Of a stretch of 64,000 nt of DNA, positions 27,701 through 39,700 are shown in pieces (positions within the stretch are counted from its first letter, which is position 1; each line of letters opens with the position of its first letter). The DNA is from Smittia aterrima (taxonomy: Eukaryota > Arthropoda > Insecta > Diptera > Chironomidae): NCBI GenBank assembly GCA_033063855.1, contig CP093829.1:19189537-19253536 (forward strand), written 5' to 3'. The translations under genes were made by a program, and so were the position numbers. The notes beneath the pieces were generated by a model. It was not told the origin of the DNA and made no database searches. It worked only from the letters and a program-made list of their open reading frames with translations.

Positions 27701-30700
27701 TCATAATTCTCGTCGAAGCTCTCGCTTTTTTCTCGCCTGTCACGTTGCTTTGCCAGCTGAATAAACTCGTTCACCGATCCATTCTCATAATCGTCAAAAT
27801 AATTGCGCTGGTTCCAACTGAGTTTGCTGTTTGGATCTCCGCTTTCCGGTGACATTTGATAGTCATCATCATAATAGTATTCATCGTCGGCGTAATCATC
27901 CAGATGCTCATTCGAGTCGCTGTCATTTTCAACTTCTTCTTCTTCATCATCCTCGTCTCCCTCTGAATTACTCGCTTGGTTAACCTGGGCCAAAAAAGCT
28001 TTCATGTCTTCGAGGTCTGTTGTGAACTTGACGATACTTCGCTTGATTCGATTAATACTGAGAATTCGATCCGCAAAACGCTGTCGTGGTCTTTCAACCG
28101 AAACAATTCCCAGAGGATTTTTCCTGCCCTTCTTGCGCACGTTTCGTCGCTTTTGCTTTTGTCTCATTAATTTGACCTCGGAGCTTTTCTTTTCATTTGC
28201 TTTGTGAACGATTGCTGCCACCATTTTAAGTAAACGTTCAGATGGAGACAACAACTTCCTGTCATCGTCTAAAGCGAGGTAAGGCTTCGGGGACTTTTCG
28301 TCTTCACCTCTGTACACACGACGAATGGAATTCTTGTAGATGTCATTACCGATTTGTTTTTTGATGTCACGCTTCGCCAAGCGAACTTCCTCTGACTGAA
28401 TAATGCTCTTAAGCACTGGATTCATCTCCTCGCCGTCTTCACGAGACGCTTCAGCGATAAGCATAGGCCACAAATCCCCAAAGATTTTCTCCAAAGCCGA
28501 TTGCTCGATGTCTGACACATGCTGTCTTCTTAATTGCTCAATTATGACTGGAATCAGTTGAATTATTTCCAACTCATCGAAACGAAAACTTCCCGCTTGA
28601 TTGGACTCTGTCAGTTGGGAGTCTGTAAGGACAGTGAGAAAAACAAGGATTTCATTAGTTGAAGAATGTAAGATTTATTAAGTAATAAAGTGATAAGATT
28701 ACAAGAATGAGAGAGAAAAGATGAAAAAGAAAATGAAGCCGAGCGATGCTTTCCTGTTAACATCCTCTCCGAAGCGAGAGAGATCTCATAACGGATGCTG
28801 ACAATATTAACACAGCGCAAAGTCAGCGAAGAAGAAAGTCAAATGATAAGATTATTAAAAAGAAATGAAATGAAATGCCGATCGAAGTATTAAAGATTCA
28901 CGCTCTCATCTCACTTTTTACCTTCGCTATCAACATCTGAATTATCAATTGGAATTTCGAACGAGCGCACATCATCGATGCCGTCATCATCCTCATCAAT
29001 TTCCAACAATTTCATGGAATCATCGAGAGGCTGCTCTGTCGTTTCGGTTTCTTCCACGATTTCTGTCATATCATCTGAATTTTCAGCTTCTGAATTATCG
29101 ATATCGCTGTTTGCAAGCAATTTGTCCTCCTCGGATTCCATACGCAACTCCTCGGTTACTCCTGTGTCACTGTCGCTCTCAGTCGTCGTATCTGATTCTA
29201 ATTTATCTTCAGGATTTTCGAGCACTTCCGATTGATTATTTTCGATTGCTTTGAAATCCTCGACATCAGATTTCAAAGTGTCTTTAACGCTTGCGAGAAC
29301 TTGCGATTGCAAATCATCGAGAGATTTAACGGTGTCAACGTCGATTTTCAATTCATCGTCGTCGTGCTTTAAATCTTTCTCTTTATCGTCGATCATCGGA
29401 GCTTTGTTATCAATTTTCTCCGCGGCGAGAATTTCCGTCAAGTCATCTTCGCTTTTCGTCGATTCACTCTTGGCATCATCAACAATTTCCAACGTATCAA
29501 CATTCAAATCCATGCGGTTGAGGTCGGTAATTAAAGTGTTGCTCTCCGATTTAAAGGCTTGTTGCTGATGGTGTTTCTTGCTTGGAATCGTATACTTGAA
29601 GTAATCAGGAGTTGTGTGAGCGTATTTGAGTGGAATTGGATGTGGTGTCGTTGCTTTGGGTTTCCAATCAATCGAAGTGAACTTTTCTGTCGTCGGAATT
29701 TTCGTCTTGAGAGTTGTTGGCTTGTGAGTTGTTAGAGTCGAGATTTTTCCAATTGTATCGTGTAACTTGTTGAAGGCTCCTTCAAACTTGAGCGTTATGT
29801 CGGTGATTTTCTTATTTACTTTGGAAATTTGATCATCAATCAACTTGTTGAATTTGTCTTGAGCACTTCTCACAGCATCAGAAATTGAAGTCTTCAGGTC
29901 TCCACGCAACTCAGCGTTCAAGTCCAGCAGCTCCTCGCTGCGCAACTTTTTTCCAAGTTCACTGTGAACGACGTTTGGCTTTCGTGATGGATTATCCGAG
30001 ATGAAACGAGCAAATTCTTCGTCGTCGTCGTCGTCGCTGGAGACTTCAAATTCTTCGTCATCCATCCGTTTGACATTTCCAAACTTCAATCTTTCTAAAT
30101 GCTTCTCGATACTTTTCAGCTTTTTGTTGATTCTGTCAATTAGCCACGACGACTCGTTACCGATTTCCTGGTAAACGACGTCGGTCGTTTTATTGATGTT
30201 GTCGACAGTTTTATCAATGAACTGCTTGATGGCAGACACTTTCACCTCAACCTCGCCGCTGATTTTGTTGAGCGTTTCGTTCACTTTGTTAACGATTGGA
30301 CGATTTGCGTGTTGTTTATCTTCATGATTGTCGTGTTTGATATTCGGCCATTTGATGTCGTGAATTGTTTTTTTGGCATTTTCCTTTTCATTCTTTATAT
30401 CAACCTTAACAAAATGATTAAACTTATGTTTACCTTTTTCTTCTGTCGAGTGGGTTGTTGTTGTCGTTGTCGGTCTTTTCGTGCAAGGTGGACGTCTTGT
30501 TGTCGGATACTTGGAATGATAAGATGGCAGATTATGATTGTTATACGTCTCGTGATCGAAATTGTCTAGCGAAGTAGCTGGATTGTTTGTCAGAATGAAT
30601 GATGAGCTAAGATCCTGTCCATATGCGGGTGCCAATCCTTGTTGATGTAATTTCTTCTGATACGATGCGAGATCGTGTAAGAGCGGACCATATTGCGAGT

Positions 30701-33700
30701 AATATGACGGTTGATTGACGTACTGTGTCTGTACTTGAGCCCACTCTAGAGAAGGAGAAAACCAATAGAACGAAAACAATTAGACGGATATTTATAGACG
30801 TTTTTGTCACGATCTCACGTCAAGAGTGAAGGCAAGAAACTCTTTTTTTTTTCTCTTTTATCGATTATGCACTCAACAATACTTGTCGGTGAACTCTTTG
30901 TTTCTTCACAAGTGATTCGGAAGTGAAGCTTTTGTCTCAAAGTACTAAAATTTCCTTGAATGCCGTTCAAGGACAAAATCGAATAAAGAAATAGCTTTTG
31001 ATCACACGAGGCAATCATCGATCCGAAGCTATGAGCGATGAATGAACGATTCATTCGATTGATGGAGACCCTTGAACTTTTCATTTTCTTTTGAAAGCTT
31101 AATGCACTCTTTAACTCACCGTTTCGATGGATGTTTCCACCGTTTATTCCACATAAACGAAGCGTCAAGAACCAAATTGCAGCTTTCCACATTTTTAAAC
31201 TTCAATCAAAAAGTTTTTCCTTCTTTAAATTTATTCCAGTCGATTTATGTATGCTTAGCACATTGAACGGAGGGAAACGAGTCTTGAGAGTGCACACGTC
31301 GTTGCTCTGCAAGAATATTAAGAACTGTTTAAAGCTTTAAGGATTCCATCGTCTTAAATAGCTCGACACTTCGAGTAGAAAGAGAGAAAACCTTTCACCC
31401 CTTCCTCTTCCCAGTCGGGAGAGTGAGAGGAGAAACAATAAGGTAAAAGGATAGTTAATTGCCTTTTTTTTGCGTTGAAGATATTTTTGTCTCTTCTAAT
31501 TATTTTCTCATTTACCTGAAATCATGTTACGCCCGCCCATGAGTTTTATCTGCATTTGGTGAGAGAGTCTCCTATTACTTTGTTGCTTTTGTTTTTAGGC
31601 ATTTTTCAGACTAATAACACATTAAGGGAAATCTTTTATTGTCCTATCTCGGGTGCTACCATCGGTTATGCTTCCCTTATCAATTAGCAAAGGATATTCT
31701 TGTCTGGTTTGACGTTAGATAATCATTATGATGCCTTAGTCGTTCCATAATATTTTTAATCGAAAACTTGCGTTTTTAAAGCTGGCGACTGAACAAAACA
31801 ATCTAACGACGATCGCTCGTCCCTGACTCACAATGAATTTTTGTTATTCTATTATTCAGGAAAGCTTCGCGGGGGTGGGCTTAGACACAAAGTACAAAAA
31901 AAATTTATTACGATTACGATTCTCTCATTTTTCTCGCGTACGTACGCCGAGATTGAATTTTAATTGGAAAATTATTTTTTATTCGTTTTAACTTTTTTTT
32001 TTGCTTCCCCCTTCCTTCCTTCATCCGACTTTCAATTGTTTGTGTTCAAATGTAAAGGTGAAAGGAGAACACAACGAGATAGGAAATCAATTCATTGAAT
32101 TAGAAAATTTATTCGCTTTTGAAAGCTGCTTTTCGATCGCACGTTTTTCCATCGCCGCCTCCTTCAGATAAACGACATCATTAAGAAGAATAACTTGCTC
32201 GAATTATTAGGAGAGAAAGTAATTTTTGATTGAAATCTCTGGGACAGCTTTATAGACTGGAAAATATTCGTCAACTCGATGGGAGAATAATATTATTCCC
32301 TTTCCAGTTCGAAGAAATTTTCAGCGAGCATAAATTTCAAACGAGCGAGGAGGAACCAGCAATTGAATCGAAATTTCTTATTGTCGAGATTTTTCAACGT
32401 CGCAATGGAATTTTCGTTTAAAGACATTTTTCTTTTATTGAAAGAAAGAAAACGATTTTACTTCTCTGAGCTTAGAATTCATTCAAATTATGTAAGATTG
32501 CATCGTTTAGTTGCGAAGAGAACCATAAATGATCATAAAATAATCCTGACGAGACTTAAGAAGTCAGAGCTGATTGCAATGCACTCTAACTGATTTTAAA
32601 TGGAGATTGTGGCTAGGCCACTTGAAACAATGCGAATCGAATTCACGGTGACGGTAATCCTGATTAATTTCTCAAACGACACTCTTTCCTTTCAACTTAA
32701 AACAACAGACGTCGGACGTCCATAAAATGTCTAAACCTTCTCGGCCTGTAAGAGCACTTGATTGAATATTAATTTACCCAAAAAGAAAAACAAATTTCTT
32801 CGATTGTTTATGTTACGACAAGCTGTAGACGACACATTTGCAGTCTCGCTGTTGATAGGTAGAGAAGAAAAAAAGAGAGAAAAGACGAAGATAGCGCCAG
32901 CAAACAAAACATCATTAATGAAGAAGCAAAAATATTGAACAGGAATAAGGAAACTTGGAGACGTTGGATCCTTTTCTTGGCTTCTGAGCTATCTTCTCGT
33001 AATAATCTCTTCCTTTCTTTTTCTTTATGTTTTCAGTCTCTGTTCTCAAGCAAACAAAGACGCAAAGTCGAAATTTGCACACCCAAACCATCGGAAATAA
33101 TTATGTAATAAAAAGAAGTGCATGAGTGAGCGAAAGAATAGAGAGAGAGAGAGAGAGAAGAAGCAAAGCGAGAGTTGGAATGTAAACATCATTTTATTTA
33201 TGGGATGATATTCTTGAGTGCTTTAAAATGAAATATTTTCCTAATGTTTAAGGCTCCTGACGTTCTCGACATGAATATAAAATATGGAAACAAGAATAAA
33301 AATGAAGGGAAATGAAGACAGAGCCGTGCACGACTAAATTTATTTAAATGTCTCGTCGTCGGGCATGACTGAATAAACAAAATGCTACGAGAGACTGGAC
33401 AGTGTGAGAAGGAAACTCACTCAGACAGAGTCTTCACTTGTGATTACTTTCCTTCGATTTAATGTTCAGTCTTCCTTATCCCCGTTGACTTTTCTCCTTT
33501 TTCTTGGTTAGCATCTTGCCTAAAGGAAATGAAGCAATTATCATTTGGCCGCTGAATGTTCCCGAGACAAATCCAGTGAAGCAATTTTTCATTTTGCTTC
33601 GGGTTTTACTCTAATTAAACATTAACATCGCTGTTGTCTCGTTTCGTGGCATTCCAGCCCCTGCAGGAATTAGCCGTAATCGCAGACGTCTTTCCATTAA

Positions 33701-36700
33701 ACATCGTCGCCCGCTCAATAACGTCAAGTGCCTTCATTCAGCAAGAAATCATTTCTTAAAGACGCTCGCCAAGCGCAAATAAAAAAGAAAAGGGAAAAAA
33801 ACTTTTCTTAAGAAATTGAGAGCAAGCAATAAATAATTTCAGGAGTTTACTAATTCCAACAAACAGTCAATTGAAGATCGAATTTGATCATAGGTCAGCA
33901 TGTTGTTCACATCCTGTTAATAAATATTTCAGCTTCTCGTGTGGCTTCGAACATTAAAAGCTTTTGTGTGACTCGTTTCATTTTGATGATTAATTCAGCT
34001 CAGGATTTCGTTTTATTTCTGTTCTCTTCCATTCGGTTTTATGTTCTCGGGCAACACGTCAATTAAAGAAAACACATTCCACTTAGGGTTAGTTGCAAAG
34101 GAGAGCGAGAGGAGCGAGACGGTAATGAAAACAAATCCAGTTCGCTTAACGACTCTTCTCGCAAACTGTCTTCATCCATTAAGAAGAAGCAATGACTAGG
34201 GAGCGATAGCTGCTGACCGCAGTCGAGACTTTTAGATGCTTGAGGTATCGAGAGACAAACTTAAATCAACAAAAACAAAATAATTGTGTCGCTCGCATGG
34301 TGTTTGAAGCATTTTATTGCAAACTTAATGAGCTCGTAGAAGAAAAAAATTGCTAATTGCCTAAATTATTTCCACTTGTGGTAGTAGAAGCCACCAGCGT
34401 CTCCATAATTAATTCTGTGGTGGTCGAAGTTGACAGTGCAATATGCTGGGTTGAAGTTGCTTTTATAACCGTAGTCAACTTGGCTTGGCAAGAAATCGTT
34501 ATAACTTTTCACGCTTGTTCGTTTACGATTCGGCGACTGGGTGATTGACACGAACTCTGCTGATGGGTTCTTCGACGGGGGATATGGAAAGCTACTTGGA
34601 ATGTAATAGAAGTTCTGGTGGGTACTCTCAACTGGGATGATTTGATTTGCTGTTGTGCTGGACTCGATTGTTGTCGGTTCAGTCTCACCATCGACTTTGA
34701 AAGCGAAAGAAGCTTCTCTCTTTACACGATTCACTTCAACATCAGGTTCAACTGTAGTTTCATCGTTATCTTTCAATTCAAAGGTGCTTGGTGCTTCTTG
34801 CGTCGTTTCCGCTGTTGATTCGAGTGGGAATGTCGTTGTAGCATCGTCTGATATTGAAGTGGCATTTGATGGCTGTCAATGAAACTCAAACGTTGCAATT
34901 GGCTTTTTGATTTTTTTTTCTCTTCTCCCTCACTTGAAATTTCTCTTCGACTTACATCTAAATCATTTGATGTTATTGACGTCAAATCCGATTGAAGCAA
35001 AACGTTAGTCTCGATAGGGGCGTTGCTATGTTGTTTTTGCCAGTCACGAAAATCAATGTAGCGATTTAGTTCGACTAGAGAGCAGAGAGAAAAAAAGTTT
35101 ATTCAATTAAACGGTAACTGTTGTCATCATGTGCGACTCATTAAATGATTCTCGTTTCATCCCTTAATTCCATTTAAGCGATACCGAGTCCATTATGAGA
35201 AAAATTAAAAATGCGTAACTTGGGTAGCTGTAAAAGTTTGCTCCATTAATTCAATTTGCTGCTAGTAATTGCTTATTTTTTAGAGCGGAACGTGCAGTAT
35301 CATTTGATCTCGTTTTACTTTGTCGACAGTGATAAACCGCAGGCCATGAGTAGCCACAAGTTGTGGCTTCTGCGATTACAAACATTCGGACACAATTTTA
35401 ATGGATATCTCACAATTATGAAGCACAAAAGCTTTTTCAAGAACGAGAAAGATTTATTGAAGTTTGTTCGTACGTACCTTGTGCTAATAACGGCCCGCGT
35501 ATAAATGTTAGGGTCCATTGTTTCTCGAAGATTTTCCTTGAAGCTAGATCGTTGTCGACACCTTCAAGTGATTAAAAGAAATTTGTTTCTTAAAGGATAG
35601 AAATTACACGAGCGGCGACAAATTCCCAGGGAAATTCCTGTCTCCACGGGATTTCAAGTTTTAGGCCTCACTAACGGAATTTCCTTTAACACGAGTAATA
35701 AACCGAGAGTCGAATCTTTTACCTGTAAGCCAACGCAGCAATTTACCAACATGTGTTGGACTTTTAACGGGAATTCCCGTCACTTTGTCAATAATAATCA
35801 GCGGCGCAAACAGCAAACAGATTAACGGTAATTTAATAAACATTTCTCCTGTTTGCAGATAATTGTCACAATGACGCAATTTACACCGTCAACAGAAGAA
35901 TTGCAGGATCAAATGAATTTGATATAAACAAATTATTGATTTTTATACTTTCTATAAATCCCTGAACACGACGCGTTAAGCCTCGGGCCTTGCTGCTTGT
36001 TCCGAATGAAATTGTTTTATGAAAAACAACGATGCTAGAGGAAAACTTTTATAACTTTTTGTCGCTGCTTCTCGATCGTGTTTTCATTTAATTTTGTTTG
36101 TTGTTTTCTCTTCGACATGCGGGTGGTTAAGCGATCTCGTCTGTCAGTACACAAATTATAATTTTGCATGAAATAATAAAAAAATGAGACATGCTGGCTG
36201 AAAAATAATGAATTGAGAGTAAAAGTGAACACATTAAACAGTCGTGCGTATGACAGCGAAATGATTTTAATCAATGACAAAAGCAGAAACGAGAAAAAAA
36301 ATCCATTTTTTGTGTGTCACTGGAAGATTCAAAAGCGATTGCTAAATGATACGTCAAATGCTCTTTTGTTTCGACGAGATAAGACTTATTGAAACAACAG
36401 AAGCTGCTCCAATCTGGGATTAAATTCAACATGTTTTGAGCAACAAACAGTCGGATTAAGAAGCGATTCGCCATTGGCTCCGTCGCTCTTTTTATATAAT
36501 TGCATATTTATGATGATTTCGAACTGGCACGAGATTGAGATGAGAACCGGAAAACGGAAGAAAATATTTTCTTTTCCCTCACTCTACGATTCTCTCGCTT
36601 CTCTTTAAAACAGCAATCAGACCCTTTTCTGCGCGAAAGTCTTACATAATTTATTCAACGCAAAGCTTTCAGAGCACAATGAAGCTAAAGAATGGACTCG

Positions 36701-39700
36701 GATTATCCGCCGTTAGGCCGAGTGCTTCGTTCTCTCGCCTTTTGCTTTTCTTGATGTTTTTCCGCCCCCGCTCCTCGTGATGCGAGTTATGGGAAGAGAG
36801 GAAAAAATGCAGGAAAGCCTTCGGGCGAAGATAAAAAAGGAGAAAACGCGTCATTGCCAAAATATTTCATTCTCCATCTCAACGCAAATGTTTATGGGTT
36901 TTCAATTTCTTCTTCTCGTACAGCAAAGGAGAGTCAAGTCTGAGGAATTAATTTGATTTACATCTATGGCAAAAGCATTCCGAGGGTTCAATTTGTTTTC
37001 GTCGTAAGGACCTTGAAGCGAACTTCTAAATTTTATTGGAAACTTTTCCTTCATTTCATTCTTTCAAACGCTGAAGAACAAGAAAGAAAATCTTATCAAC
37101 GAAATTCAATGAAAAACATTTTTCTTGTTTTCTTCTCCTCATTCGCGCGCTTGGTTCTCATTATTTTTGTTCCTCAAGGTTGGCGAAGTGAAGAAAATTA
37201 GTGAAGCGCGACTAGATCGAGGGTCCGCTTTATTAGAGATAAATTGATATCAAAAAACTTGACAAGAGAGAATAGAGCTCGGAAGCAGTTCGGAAGAAAA
37301 AATATTGATTTTTGATGTCGTTAAAAAGAGAACGAAGAGGCTGGGAAGATGTAGCCATTTGTAGTCTTCTTATTGCTGATGCTCTTGTCACAAAGTAAAA
37401 GCTCCTCAGCTCAATGAAAACAAGAGCTCTTAACAAAGCAATGTACTGGAACAAAAAAAAATATATCGAATAACCAAATTAATTCGAATGGAGCGTAAAA
37501 AAATTATGTAAATGGAAATTCCGCGAATTTAAATATTGTCAATCGGGTTTGACTCTCGCTAACGGGAATAAAGTGGACGACAACTTCAATGCGAGTGGAA
37601 AGAACTCAATTAGGGAAATTGCAAAATATTTTACAGTTTCAATGTTTTAAATGGCAAAATTGCTGGGCTTTCACCATCGAGCGGTTTAATTTATAGCGAG
37701 AGAGCTGTCATGTTCAACTGGAAATTCAAAATTTTAGAACAGAAGCTTCAGAATTATTGAAGCGAAAATAATAACTTAAAGAATTGTTTTATTCCGTTCG
37801 TGAAAATGAGAGATAAAATCTTCAAATGGCGGTGGCGTTGAGCGAGTGGAAATTGTAATAATTGAGGAGCGAATTACATTTCCCAAAAACTTTCAAATTA
37901 GACATGGAAATGATTTTTTTATGAGAAGGAATTTCCGCTGATCGTTATTATGTCTAAAAGCGATTTGTGAATCTAATTCTTGTTGCTTTGGCACTGAAAT
38001 AATATTTTTGTTATTTAAAAGTTTCTTTTCATTGGAGATTTGTGGGGAAGCTCCCTCAAAATTCCCCCTCAGCTCGTAAATTAGAATCTTCTAATAGGAA
38101 GTCGGTTGACAAACCAATGACGTTCTTATTCTCTTAAAACTTTTAACTGGGACTAATAAGAACCGCAAAGAAGGTAAGAAGGGTTCTGTGTTGTGTCCCC
38201 TAGTATGCTAATTTAAACAAAACGAAAGTTGTGCCCTAAAGTTGTGAAAAGTTTCATCACAAACAACAATCAAAATCCTTTCTACATCCATCCAAGCTAA
38301 CTAATTAATAAAGCTTATTTGGTTAACCTTCGCAAATACGGAAAATTTCGTCCCTAATTGACCTTTATTTAAAATTAAAAGAAAACTTCCCAGCAAAATT
38401 TAATTATGAGAACCGAAAGCTTTTTTAAATCAAACAAAAAAAAAGAACGAAACTTGCTAGTGAATTAGATTTGCGTCTAATCGCATTTGAGTTCTCAAAT
38501 TGTTGATGCTGAGGAAAAGACTTTAATCGAGGTTGAAGTTTGTGAGGGCGGAGAGAGAAAGATCTCGATTTAAATGTCGTCTGCTTTGAAAGCGGTTAGC
38601 AAACCGTACTTTGTGTGCTCCCAGATGGTCGTCTCGTTTGACATCCGCTTCCGTTAAATTGGGAACATCTTGAGCGATCGTAAACTTTTACATTCTTTCG
38701 TAAATTCGATAACGTTTAGCAGAAAAAAAATGTGCTTTCACCTTCTTAACAACCTGTCTCTCTCGTCTAAGAATTCGAACGTCTAAATTAAAATTCTGGA
38801 TGAAGTTTCAAGAGTCACCGACAATATTAAACACTTAGTCTAGAGTGACTACTCACTCGAGTGACTCTTTGAATCTAGAAAAACTAAATTGCATCGGATT
38901 TGCGGTGTCACGTTGCTCGGAGAAACTTTTACTTCCTCAAGATGATGAATCATTATATTTATCACGTTTACCGCTGTCACTTGCCTGATCCCAGCTTTTA
39001 CACCACTCACGTTTCCTTTCGTGGATTAGAGCTCCCAACTGCTTGGACGTTCATAATCTATCCCATCGGAAGATTGTCATTCCGACATTACTGCGAAAGT
39101 TTTTAATGTGAATAAACGATTTTCCCATTAAGTCTGTCTTTTTAATGACACTCCTCTCTGTCTCTCTCTCTCTCTCTCCCTCAATGCTCCCCCCATCGAC
39201 AACAATGAAGATTTTTTATTGTGATGAGCTAATTCAATTTTCAAAAAGAGAAAAAAAATTAAATTGCAAAAGCATGTTCTCAAAAACTGACAGCTGGGAC
39301 CGGAAAATGGACGATGGGCGTGCTGCCATTATAAAAGGAGAAATCTTCCTCAACCTCTTTGCATAATTTTCTTTAAGCACGAGATGATTATTACTTTATT
39401 ATGCCCTTTCAATATTGACACAATTTTATCGCAAAAGTTGTTAGCGCGCTGCCATGTTCCGTCATTTGCTTCGACGACTCGAACTTGTTCGCACGTAATT
39501 ACGCGTATTTAATCCGTTCGAGTTGGGCTTATCGATTTTCTCACTTTGAGAGCGTTCTCGTAATGACTGGAGCTGAAATTAAAAAATTAGAGAATTGCCT
39601 GCCTCGTTAGGTTTCTTTGTTGAGTTTTAATTTGATTAAAAGTCATTTCTTCGCAATTAGAAACTTTCATGATACGAAACTGCAGAGTTATGACATTCTC

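Larger units (their letters stand above)
31193..34365. other. GABA-B-R1 intron 2, between the two nested genes
   Basis: About 3.2 kb separate the start of the acidic-protein gene from the stop of the next nested gene; both are on the minus strand. It should contain the promoter of the acidic-protein gene and the 3' end of the other. A GA run lies at 33141-33158. A CG-richer patch at about 33640-33760 has open reading in two plus-strand frames but no start or splice context. Confidence 0.5.

Noticed and set aside
28949..29568. Three plus-strand open frames of 85-105 residues
   Set aside because: They are Ser-rich shadows of the Asp/Glu-rich minus-strand exon 28922-30745.
30607..30810. Signal-peptide-like minus frame MTKTSINIRLIVFVLLVFSF as the start of the acidic gene
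   Set aside because: The frame is not the one used by the long exon. The same bases form the pyrimidine tract and acceptor CTTCTCTAG, and the upstream exon at 31120-31192 joins in phase.
33640..33760. CG-richer patch with two open plus-strand frames
   Set aside because: It has no start codon, no convincing splice sites and no recognisable protein.
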